Below are positions 10,460-20,536 of a stretch of DNA of 64,000 nucleotides, piece after piece. The position numbers and the translations under genes were made by a program. Below the pieces are notes generated by a model. The model worked only from the letters and a program-made list of their open reading frames with translations. It ran no database searches and was not told the DNA's origin. How positions within the stretch are numbered: the first letter of the stretch is position 1; every line of letters starts with the position of its first letter. This stretch comes from Multifurca ochricompacta (taxonomy: Eukaryota; Basidiomycota; Agaricomycetes; Russulales; Russulaceae): positions 1-64,000 of the forward strand of contig WTXG01000060.1 of NCBI GenBank assembly GCA_022496185.1, read 5' to 3'.

Positions 10460-10978
10460 ATCCATCTGTAGTCCTGTACCGGTCGTAGTTTCCCATCCTT
10501 CTTTTTAATGAAAAAGAAGGGTGATGCATAGGGGGAGTTGGAAGGTCGTATATATCCCTTTGCTAGATGTTCTTCCAGGAAGGTAGAAAGCGCTTCCTTT
10601 TCTGGTTGTGACAGGGGATAGATTTTACAGTCCACCAATCACGGGGCTTCCGGGATGAAGTCGATAGCATGGTCCCAAGGTTGAGAGGGAGGGAAGCATT
10701 GTGATTCCTCCTCTGAGAAGACCTTCCAATGTCGATGATATTCTGCTGGGACTACTTCTTCAAATGTTCTTTCTGGGTTTTTCTGTGCCTCTGCCTGGGC
10801 CAGTTCCGATGCTTTCGTAACATAGCAATAGACCTGATCCACAGGTTCCACGTCACTCCAGGTGACGGCCGATCCCATGACAATGGCATGGGTGAGAGGA
10901 TGTCACGCAGCATAGTCGTATCCCAGAGACGTGATGATGACTGGGTAGAAATCTTTGTCCATAGTGGCTTCTGCCCAA
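10460..10978 (-). pseudogene. Gypsy RT N-terminal part (5' segment of the split element)
   Basis: The minus strand encodes the region before and at the RT start: [47 protein letters not shown]. This runs straight into the segment at 3938 once copia-1 is removed. A TGA at about 10639-10641 interrupts the frame, again in a position where CGA Arg fits, and another possible TGA lies near 10903. Gag and protease are not recognisable upstream; the segment stops at the solo LTR at 10979. Confidence 0.8.
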
Positions 10979-11480
10979 TGTTGAACACAGGAGATGTTCG
11001 GTGATGCTTCAGGCATCAGGTGATTAGATTAGCTACTTTGTAGATTAGATTAGATACCGGAGTTTCGGACTATTTACATTATCTTTATTACCTTCTTTCT
11101 CACATTCCGCAGTAGCTGACTGATACACCATGTAACATGTGATTCCTGTATTGGCCAATGGCCTTTCTCCCTCTTGTTTATTGTTTGGACCTTGTCCGGC
11201 ACCTGTGGACTTACTCCCAGTGTGCACAGACCATCCCTTGAAGTATATAAGGGTGTCTGTTTCGTCTCTTACACTTCAGAGTTTTCTTCACCTCTGAAGT
11301 GTAAGTCCCATACCTCTTACTTACTACCTTACCTTTGACTAACCGTCTCTTGTAGATAACTTGTCTTTCTAGGTGTGTAGTATAGTATAACAGAGTTTTC
11401 TTCACCTCTGAAGTATAACTTGTCTTTCTAGCCTTACACGCTAACCACAGTCAGTATGCTGCGCACATGCCTGTTTCACA
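10979..11480 (+). repeat. Solo LTR of a copia-1-related subfamily
   Basis: This 502-bp sequence is clearly related to the copia-1 LTR along its whole length: TGTTGAACACAGG start, CATCTTTATTAC-type middle, TATATAAGGGTGTCTG, the hairpin, and a TGTTTCACA end. There is no internal region. The flanks CCCAA and CCCTG do not form a clean duplication, so recombination between different copies may have removed the partner. The hairpin stem at 11268-11305 is 14 bp and conserved although the loop differs. Confidence 0.8.
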
Positions 11481-12190
11481 CCCTGACTCAGAGATCCCAG
11501 CAGGTTGCAGCCATAGTTCTGGCTGCCACTGGAGTAACCCCGACTTCACCTGTTCCGCCCGGTGGGCTTGTACCTGCAGCAGGGGTGATGTCACGACCTA
11601 CCCAGCGTACCAAACAGACGGCAAGATGCAGGGGACACATAAGCAGTGACAGTAGCCGCGCAGGGTCCACAAGGACATCACCAGCTTAGTCATGATGTCC
11701 CATGCCAAAGTCCAGAAGACAGATACGGCATGAGGTACAGAAGCAGATCACGTGACAGTAAGGTTTGATGCCTCGTGTACAGAAGGACCCTGAACCTTAG
11801 TTGACATGGGAAGATGGTGGCACTGGTTCTGATGGAAGGTTCCATGGTCACACATCCAGAACCACAAGCGTCTAGATAAACCTGATAAGAACAGATGACT
11901 AAGCTAGTACCAGCATGTATATATACCCTAGCTAGTCTTGCTCAGATGTTCCCCATCTTGAGCTCCTGTGACAATCAGTAGCCTTGTGGACCTCCATTTC
12001 CTTCCTTGTGTCTCACCACCTGGACTCCTCTCTTTGGTGCCTTGTCCTTCTGGGGCTTGCACACTGATTGGCTTGCAACTGAGCGTATCGATTGACTTGT
12101 TGACCTCCACATCAACCCAAGATCGTCTCGACCTTGTCTCTGTGACCTAGCTGCCTGCACTCGACTGCGTATGCCCCTCTGAGCGTAACA
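11481..12190 (+). other. Unassigned repeat-like sequence, possible degraded LTR
   Basis: No gene is supported here. The segment holds a TATA-like box (TATATATACC near 11925) followed by about 260 bp and ends in GTAACA at 12190, which would suit a plus-strand LTR ending in CA. No second copy exists in the window to test this. A TCACGTGA palindrome lies at 11748. Small frames over 11456-11689 encode nothing I recognise. Confidence 0.25.
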
Positions 12191-12539
12191 ATAACAATAA
12201 TGCTTAGTAATAGCTTATCCAGTAAAGATACTAATAAATATATAGTTTTGACCACAATAACTGAACTTATCCACTATCTAAACAGCTGAAACTTTTTACA
12301 ACTGCATTCATCATGAAAGAGCAGTTGCTTGTGTACGCTTGAAAAGGTAAGTAGGCTATGACCAGAGAACTGTCGTGTCACGTGATCACGCCACGTCTTT
12401 AAGGTTCCGCGGCTGTTGGCCGAATTCAATCAAACTCAGATGTACTCAATAATCTCACCCGTCCCTCCAAAAGTTTAATTATTCCCTCAGATTGCTCCCG
12501 AGTCTCTATCATAACCCTATATAGATTCAACAGTGAGCG
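12191..12539. other. Intergenic, AT-rich, no gene seen
   Basis: It contains a phrase (TTTTGACCACAATAACTGAA near 12247) that resembles two phrases near 23590 and 23680, so it may be remnant repeat DNA. TCACGTGA occurs at 12378. The last 50 bases resemble the upstream region of the kinase gene at 38.56-38.63 kb. Confidence 0.4.
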
Positions 12540-12710
12540 TTGTCTCATATAATGCCGAATTCCAGTACCCCACCTAACTCTACAGATCCTCATCCTCGGA
12601 ATACATTATCTCAAACAACCCCGCTGAAAAAACATCTTCCAGGAAGTGAACACCACAGCTCTGCACCATACCAAAAAGCCTCATCACGGTATAAAAACAT
12701 GACACTTGAC
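12540..12710 (+). pseudogene. Duplicated 5' fragment of the FunK1-like kinase gene
   Basis: From the ATG at 12552 the plus strand encodes about 45 residues that match the start of the kinase at 38558: MPN, then DPHP, then [23 protein letters not shown]. The bases just upstream (ATAACCCTATATAGATTCAAC) are also conserved with that gene's promoter-side sequence. After the RYKNM block similarity ends abruptly and no kinase exons follow. It is a truncated duplicate placed just upstream of NLR-A; expression is unlikely to give a kinase. Confidence 0.75.
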
Positions 12711-12947
12711 GCAAGGCGTCCACGTGTCCATTTTTATCACGTCCCTGATCTTAGATCACCACCAGAACCATAATCAGCTTTCTATCGTGTTCATGTGTAT
12801 TATCACTTGTGTGAGAGTGTGTGAGAGCATCCTGGTTCAATAGGAAATGGCTGTACGCCCCATTCACGATGGTGCTTATCAAGCGCTGAACCATACCCAG
12901 AACACCCTCAACTCTTACTACTACCAGCTCAACTAACACTTACCTTC

Positions 12948-15900
12948 ATGTCCTCCCAAACAGTATCCTCCTCAAACTTTCAAATCATCCTCGATGCTTT
13001 CCAAGACTATGCCAAACAGACCGGCGTAGACCTCAGTGCTACCAATAATCCTTTCGCCGACAAGATTCAGAGCTGTCACTCACCCGACGCTATCTTGGAG
13101 TTACTCCAAGACAGCGCTAAGGCTTTTACTGAGTATCGAGAGGGAAATCGCAAGTTGATCAACTGGCTAAGCCCCGTGGTGCAGGTTCTCCATGCATTTT
13201 CAGGCATTTTCGGCGAAGCTGTTAGCCTAGTAGGCTTCCAGGATTACCATGGATTCGTCTTGCAAATCTCTAATTTTTATGCCTCGCCACTAGATACCCT
13301 TCCCACCCGCAAAAGCAATCTTTGTCTGTATAGATGCTCTCCTCACCGTACGTGTCTCTCATCCTTTCGACTGTGAGGATCATATATGAGTTCTGTTAAT
13401 ATTTTTTTGGGTCTTTCAATCAGGCTGCTAGCGGCGTCAATGCGAGCTACGATGCCCTCGTGGATCTCTTCGAATGCGTCGGGAACTTCCTCAAACGTCT
13501 ACATGTTTATACTGAAATGACAGTCACCCCTTTGATGTCCGACATAATCGTGAAAATAATCGTCCAAGTTCTTTCTGTCCTTTCTCTAGCAACTAAACAA
13601 ATAAAGCAGGGACGATTCAGTAATTACCTTCTCATTCTAGTAAATCATCCTTCCCGCGTTTCATCTTTCTCGATAGAGAAATTCGCGAAGAAACTCTTGG
13701 GGGAGAGTGAAATCGAGGCTGTACTCCAGAGATTGGACAGACTCACCCGGGAGGAGGCCCAGTTGACTGTCGTCCAGACACTCCAGGTTGTTCACGGTTT
13801 GATGAACAATATGAAAACAGTCATGGACGGTAAGCGATCCCTTGTCTATTTCGCTGGATAGTTGCATTTTGTGACACTTTTTGTCCGAGTAGACGGAAGG
13901 GCATCGACAGATGGCATAATCCAAGCTCTGGGTACGTTCAGCCAACTTAGGCTGTCATATTTGTTTCTTGAGGGGGCTGACTGCGGGTTGCTAGTTACGA
14001 TGCAAGAGACAGCAAATGAGATAAACAAGATGAAGCGTTAGTTATTTACCACTTTTGCCATTCGTAACTGTCGATGGTGAATATTTTTCGCAGGCGTGCA
14101 GTTTCAAAAGGATGTCCGAGAATGGCTCTCTCCTCCCGACCCATCATACAATCACAACATTGCGCGGGATCATCACCACGCCGGGACCGCAGGGTGGTTT
14201 ACCCAAGGCAGTACATTTGATAAATGGAAAAGGGATGGCTCCCTCTTGTGGATACACGGTAAACGTAAGGGTTTCTCGGACTTGCCATCTGTTTCAGTCG
14301 CTAATGGTTGCGGTGTCGCCCGATTCTATAGCTGGGTCGGGGAAAAGTATACTCTGGTGGGGGTCACACCAAGTCACCTCTTTCCATGCATCCACTAATA
14401 TCATCAATTAGTTCCTCCATCATTCAAGAAGTCAAAGTCCTACACGATGCAGGACTAGCCTTGATGGGATATTTCTATTTTGACTTCAGAGATCTTGCAA
14501 AACAAGATATCCGAGGCTTGCTTACGTCCCTCCTTTCTCAATTCGGCGCCAAATCTGATTCTTGCCATGGGATTCTTTCTAACTTGTATTCAAGATGCAA
14601 CGCTGGATCACAACAACCCGATTATAATGCCCTTTTTGGATGCTTGAAGGAGATACTTGAACTCCCTCATCGGCCCGCGATTTATATCATTGTCGATGCC
14701 CTTGACGAGTGTCCCAACACCTCTGGAATCATGTCCCCTTGTGACCGGATCCTTCGATTCTTCGAGGATCTCGTCGGGTTACAACTTCCAAATCTACACA
14801 TCTGCATCACAAGTCGGCCCGAAGCTGACATTCTCGATGTTCTTGAACCTTTGGCAACTCATACTGTCTCTCTCCACGACGAAGGCGGACAGAGGAACGA
14901 TATCGAGGATTACATCAACTTCGTCGTCCAGTCAGACCGGAAGACGCGGAGATGGAGAACTGAGGATAAGAAACTGGTGATTGACAAGCTCTCACAGAGA
15001 GCCGACGTGATGTGAGCGCGCCCACAGTATTTAGGCGCCTTCTTACTCGATTCTCACGACATCACACAGGTTTCGATGGGTATCCTGTCAGCTCGAAACG
15101 TTGCGTCGCTGTTTTCCGGCAGCGCTGAGGCACGCCTTGGATGAATTGCCTGAAACCTTGGACGAAACTTACGAGCGCACGTTACTAAGCATCGGGAAGG
15201 AGAGACGAGAATATGCTCAAAGAATTTTCCAATGCCTCGCAGTGTCTGTTCGTCCACTTCGTGTGGAAGAACTCGCTGAGGTTCTTGCAGTTCGTTTTGG
15301 CACTGGACAGATACCCCAGTACTACGCGGATTGGCGCCCTGAAGATGCACAAAATGCCATCTTATCTGCATGTTCCAGTCTTATAACCATTGTCAATCAG
15401 GACGGCTCTCTAGTTGTTCAATTTTCGCATTTCTCTGTAAAGGAGTTCTTGATATCAAGTCGCCTCGCCGCTTCGGGAGAGATTCTCTCTCGCTTTCACA
15501 TTCTTCCTGAACCAGCACATGCAGTTCTCGCCCAGGTCTCCCTCAGTATTCTTCTCCAACTAGATGATAAAGTCGACAAGGATCGAATCAAACAGTTTCC
15601 ACTCGCTATATATGCCGCTCAGCACTGGGTGGACCATTCGAAGTTTGGAAATGGATCTGGATCATCCACTATACAGGAGATGATGGATCGTTTGTTCGAC
15701 CCGGACAAGCCATACTTTGGAACATGGGTGTGGATATACGATATCGACTATCCTTGGAGGGAGCACATGTCCACCAGAAATCCGACACGACCGGACAATA
15801 TCTCGCTATACTATGCGGCACTGTGCGGATTCTGTGGAGTTGCAGAGCGGCTGATGGTCGCTCACCCACAGGACATGAATACGTGGGGCGGACATTATGG

Positions 15901-18322
15901 GAGTGCGTTGGGTGCTTCGCTGACGAAGGGACATATTGATATCGCAAAGTCGCTTCTTGAGAGAGGTGTCGACGTGGATTGCCAAGATTATGAAGGCTGG
16001 AGTTTGCTTCACAGAGCATCTGCTGGGGGGCATCGTGATGTCGTGGTATTGTTGGTTGAGCACGGCGCGAAGATCGACATAGAAGACAAGAGGGGGGAGA
16101 CGCCATTATTCAAGGCGTCAAGAAACGGTGATACTGAAGTTGTACGAATACTATTGGGGCACGGCGCAGATGTGAATACGAAGGACAAGTATGGGTGGAC
16201 CCCTTTGATGCCTGCATCACATTTTGGGCACCATGCTGTCGTGCAATTACTACTTGACAGTGGCGCATCCTATGACATCCGTAATGACGATGGCCGGACT
16301 CCATTACAGTCAGCATCCAACTTTGGACATCTCGATGTTGTGAAGGAGTTACTTGACCACGGCGCGGATGTTAACTCTCAGGACAACGATGGCTTGACTT
16401 CATTGATCTCTGCATCAGCATACCGTTATCAAGGTATCGTGCGACTATTACTCGACAGTGGTGCATCCATCGACGTCCGCGACAACTACGGCAACACTGC
16501 ATTGCAGTTGGCATCTGTCGCTGGATATCTCGATATTGTAAAGGAGTTGCTTGACCACGGCGGGGATGTTAACTCTCAGTGCAACAATGGCTGGACTGCA
16601 TTGATCTCTGCATCAGAAAACGGTTGTCATGGTATCGTGCGACTATTACTCGACAGTGGTGCATCCATCGACATCCGCGACATCGACGGCCGCACTGCAT
16701 TATGGTTCGCATCCGGCGCCGGACATCTCGATGTTGTGAAGGAGTTACTTGACCACGGCGCGGATGTAAACTCTCAGAGCAACGGTGGTTCAACGCCATT
16801 GATCTCTGCATCAGAAAACGGAAACGATAATGTCGCGCGATTCTTGCTCAACAGTGGTGCATCCATCGACATCCGCGACAACGACGGCCGCACTGCATTA
16901 CGGTTTGCATCCTCCAATAGACATCTCGATGTTGTAAAGGAGTTACTTGACCACGGCGCGGATGTTAACTCTCAGTGCAACGATGGCTGGACTTCATTGA
17001 TCTCTGCATCAGTATACTGTTATCATAGTATCGTGCGGCTATTACTCGACAGTGGTGCATCCATCGATATCCGCGACAACTACGGCCGCACTGCATTAGT
17101 GTTGGCATCCGAAAGAGGACATCTCGATATGGTAAAGGAGTTGCTTGGCCACGGCGCGGATGTTAACTCTCAGTGCAACATTTGTCCAACGCCATTGATC
17201 TCTGCATCACTAAGCGGTTATCATGGTATAGTGCGACTATTACTCGACAATGGTGCATCCATCGACATCCGCGACAACGACGGCTACACTGCATTACGGT
17301 TCGCATCCGGCGCCGGACATCTCGATGTTGTGAAGGAGTTGCTTGACCACGGCGCGGATGTAAACTCTCGGAACAACGGTGGTTCAACGCCATTGACGTC
17401 AGCATCAAAAAACGGAAACGATAATGTTGCGCGATTATTGCTCAACAGTGGCGCGTCTGTGGATAGTTGCGACAGTAATGGCTGGACTTCGTTACACTTC
17501 GCTGCAAACAATGGTAATCTCACCACTGTCAAGTTGCTGATCGGTCATGGAGCCAATGTTAATCTACGGAATAACGCCGAAGAGACTGCCTTTGACCTGG
17601 CATCTCACAACGCGGAAGAAAGGGTTGCAAGTGCCTTAGCCGAGTATATGGAAGACATGACCCGTCATGACGGCATGGTCTCCACTACATGGAACATACC
17701 ACCACAAGATGCGCATATGTATGATGCGCAGTCATCAATAAAGCCCAGTGTGCACATGGGTACAAATACCTCTGACGATGAAGAGGAAGAAGAAAGTGAG
17801 GAAGAAAGTGAGGAAGAAGAAAACGAATTAAAAAACGAAGAAATTATTCTGCTCCTTTCCGCAACGATAAATGGACGCCTCGATATTGTGCGATCATTTC
17901 TTGATGGTGGCGCAGATGTCAATGAACGGGGTGAGCATCCCAGAACGCCCTTGGCCGTGGCATCGGGTGGAGGAAGACTTGAAATCGCGAATTTGTTCAT
18001 TGAGCGCGGCGCAGAAATTAATTGCCGGGACGATAAAGGCTCGACGCCATTGCATGCGGCGTCAGTGGACGGACACATCGAAGTTGCGCGGTTGTTACTG
18101 GATCACGGCGCGATTGTGGACGCAAAGAATCAGGCACAATGGACTCCATTGCATCTTGCAGCAAGTTTCGGTGAGTTGAAGGTGGTACAGTTATTACTAG
18201 AACGAGGGGCGAATGTTCACGTGCAGAACGATAATGGTCGGACACCATCTCAAGAAGCATTGGCCACAGGGGAACGGGAGATTGTACGACTATTGTTGGA
18301 GTATGAAGCGCGTGGAGCATAG
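12948..18322 (+). CDS. NLR-A: Goodbye-NACHT-ankyrin STAND receptor, 1604 aa
   Basis: Ten exons: 12948-13229, 13294-13347, 13424-13619, 13677-13829, 13893-13931, 13995-14036, 14094-14264, 14332-14356, 14412-15011, 15070-18322 (4815 nt, in frame). Residues 1-255 resemble the fungal STAND N-terminal Goodbye domain (TGVDL, DSAKAF, LMSDIIVKIIVQVLSVL). The NACHT has a Walker A (GKPGSGKS, about 308-318, formed across intron 7) and a Walker B (IYIIVDALDEC). A winged-helix-like region follows, then about 18 ankyrin repeats (about 765-1390), an acidic DE-rich insert (about 1422-1449) and five more repeats to the C-terminus. Such proteins are thought to sense non-self or damage and trigger fungal cell death or defence; the ligand here is unknown. 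The start ATG is conserved in NLR-B. Confidence 0.9.
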
Positions 18323-18980
18323 ATCATTAGCAACCACAGACCTGACTGACTGACTCTCTACTGTTATCTGAAATATCCTATGTTCTTGTTGTCCCATTTG
18401 GGTGCTACATACCATAGTCAACACACCCTCTCTATAACTACTACTATCTCAACGACTTCCTAGCCTTCTCAAGTGTGTTTTGATAGCAAGCCCTCACATC
18501 CTTAGCTAACCTTGGTCTTGAAGGTCTAGCCTTTCTTCTCCCTCTTCTACATCTGGTAGGGACGACGTTCATATGCTCGGCGCGTCGACGACAACAGGCA
18601 AAACTCCCAGCTGTCGTGTTCGAGATAAAGAGCACATTGACAGAGGCTTGAAAAACGATGTTCATCACCTGCTTTAGAAAAACCAGTTTAATGCATGCAC
18701 CCCTATGAGAGCACGATAAAATATGGCGTACCGGTTCTAAGCGAAAGGAAAGACTGTCAGGGTTAGGGTTGCATCCAAAACTGCCTGAGTCCAGGCCCGC
18801 TGGGGCTAAGATCTTCCACCTGGCAGCTTCATCAAAAGAAAGATTCAAAACTGAGAGCCATGGAGGATTCGAGCCACAAGCTATCTACTGGCCAAAGACT
18901 TTGTAAGCTTATTATCCTGTAAATATCATGAGACTGTGAGTTCGAAGCGGAGAGAGATTCTGCGACGAGAGAGAAGGAGC
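18323..18980. other. 3' flank of NLR-A and intergenic DNA
   Basis: About 18323-18475 is homologous to the 3' flank of NLR-B (45845 down to about 45710), including the phrase ACTACTATCTCAACGACT. This marks how far the receptor duplication extends on this side. Beyond that I see no gene to 18980. Confidence 0.6.
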
Positions 18981-19618
18981 TCACCCACCTGTCCCCCATC
19001 GCTGACATCCCTAAAGTGGTAATCTTGTCACACGACTGTGATTTGTAATAATATTTATTTTAAAAAGGAAGTTATCGTTGATCAACAAGATATCATTACA
19101 TATCAAAGTCATGTGACATGTAGACAACAATAGTGAAAGAGTTGGTCTTTCATCATACGACGACCTCAACCCCCTCACCTTCATCCAGGACATGCGGGCC
19201 TTCACAAGGCCTCCTTTCTTCTCCAACACTCAGGCTCGCTTCCCCTCTCCACTCCTTCTCTATCACACACTGCCTCTCTTGTTTCCCTCTACCAAGAGGT
19301 TTTGCACATGGTAGTTCCTACATCTTTTTTATGTTCACAACAGTAGTTACTATGTACTGGTAGTAGCTGTGTGATTTGGGCAAGGCCCTGAAGTGTGAAT
19401 AAAATTGACTTCAAAAAAGATAAAAAAAACCTAATAGTGAAAATGCTTAACATCCTCCCTTCCTCCCTCCGCTCCCGTCCATGCAATGGACAATAACATG
19501 TCAATAACTTTCCTTTTTAAAATAAATATTCAACAATAACTTCCTTTTAAAATAAATATTATTACAAATCACAGTTGTGTGACAAGATTACCACTTTAGG
19601 GGTGTCAGTGGTGGGTGA
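18981..19618. mobile_element. MITE-like inverted-repeat element with a nested insertion
   Basis: Arms 18981-19075 and 19533-19618 are inverted copies of each other: CCTAAAGTGGTAATCTTGTC on the left matches the reverse complement on the right, followed by ACTGTGATTTGTAATAATATTT. Identity over about 85 bp is high, with a 12-base extra segment near the left tip. Without the internal SINE-like insert the element would be about 330 bp and non-coding, as in MITEs of DNA transposons. No clear target duplication was found and no transposase is present. Confidence 0.65.
19139..19432 (+). mobile_element. SINE-like retroposon nested in the inverted-repeat element
   Basis: A block ending in an A-rich tail (TCAAAAAAGATAAAAAAAAC) is flanked by direct repeats AATAGTGAAA at 19129-19138 and 19433-19442. 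Its 3' part (GTAGTAGCTGTGTGATTTGG, then GCAAGGCCCTGAAGTGTGAA) matches the 3' part of the retroposon at 23037-23185. Short length, A-rich end, target duplication and a second copy fit a SINE. The 5' head is not clearly tRNA-like. Confidence 0.55.
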
Positions 19619-20536
19619 CTTGCTGAAAGGCCAAAAATGGCATTTGGTCTTACACGCGCCATGTGGCACAAGAAAGATTTGTAATCACGTGCAGTCTAAC
19701 CTTATGCAACGCACTCTCCTCCTCTGCACCTGAATGATCAAGACTTGAAACGCGATGTTCAGACCCTGCAGACCTGGTTGAGGGTAGATTTGGAGCATAT
19801 AGCGATACCTTTTAACCAGGTGTTTGTTTCTCCTTCTTCTACTTGCGCGGCCTGGTTACGCCTCGCCTCGCCTCACCTCTCCTCGTCGTGTCCTCGGGTT
19901 CGTGCCATTCCCTGTGTCCATGTCGCTTACTAGTTATCGCACCATCACGGTCAATCCACACTGACTAGGGTATTATGGCGTGGATTCTATTAAGAGCGTC
20001 CAAATACGCTGTTACGCCACCATTTGGTGTACCCTAACATTGGGTAAATCACACTCAGGATCAAGTCACACGTCGGCGTCAGCTGTCAATTTGAACGCTC
20101 AAAATCCAAATAAACAAAGTACAATAAGGGGATTGCACTACCTACGCTATCCTCGCTCGTCTATGTAGCATCCGACTCCTTGCCTTTTATGTGCACACAA
20201 AGACATCCTCTAGTAGCATGTCCAGCTATTATGTGGAAGTCTGGGGGACCGTTGCATGACCTCAGTGCTGGGTCTGACTGAATCACGTAAACTTCCGTTC
20301 TGCCTTGTTTTTGTCAACATACTGCGATTCGAAATTCCCCTTCTGCAAAATTTCCGGAAATTGTGTCAGCTTTCGTTGGCGCTAGTGATGTGAAACCCAC
20401 TAACCAAAGGCAGGGATCGATCTGGAGCGCAGGGTATGAGAAGGAAAGGGGCCTGAAGCAGGAATGTGGCACGGCGCTCTTTCTAGCTAATAAAGACCGT
20501 AGTTGCCCTCTGCTTCTCGGATTACATCCTTTCAAA
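19619..20536. other. Intergenic upstream of P450-1, no gene seen
   Basis: No supported coding sequence. It includes short CCTCG/CCTCAC-type repeats near 19859-19890. The last 250 bp should contain the P450-1 promoter, but no clear TATA box was identified. Confidence 0.4.

Noticed and set aside
11488..11689. Overlapping small ORFs on both strands that might be gypsy Gag
   Set aside because: No Gag, zinc-knuckle or protease motif is visible, and neither frame connects to the RT segment across the solo LTR.
15900..17580. Regularly spaced near-identical DNA repeats resembling an array of spacers and repeats
   Set aside because: The period of 99 bp (and 198 bp) is the codon length of one or two ankyrin repeats in an open reading frame of NLR-A, so it is protein-coding and not CRISPR-like.
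18820..18960. Possible tRNA on the minus strand (GGCTCGAATCC, T-arm-like)
   Set aside because: A candidate D-arm lies too close, and there is no anticodon arm of the right size.
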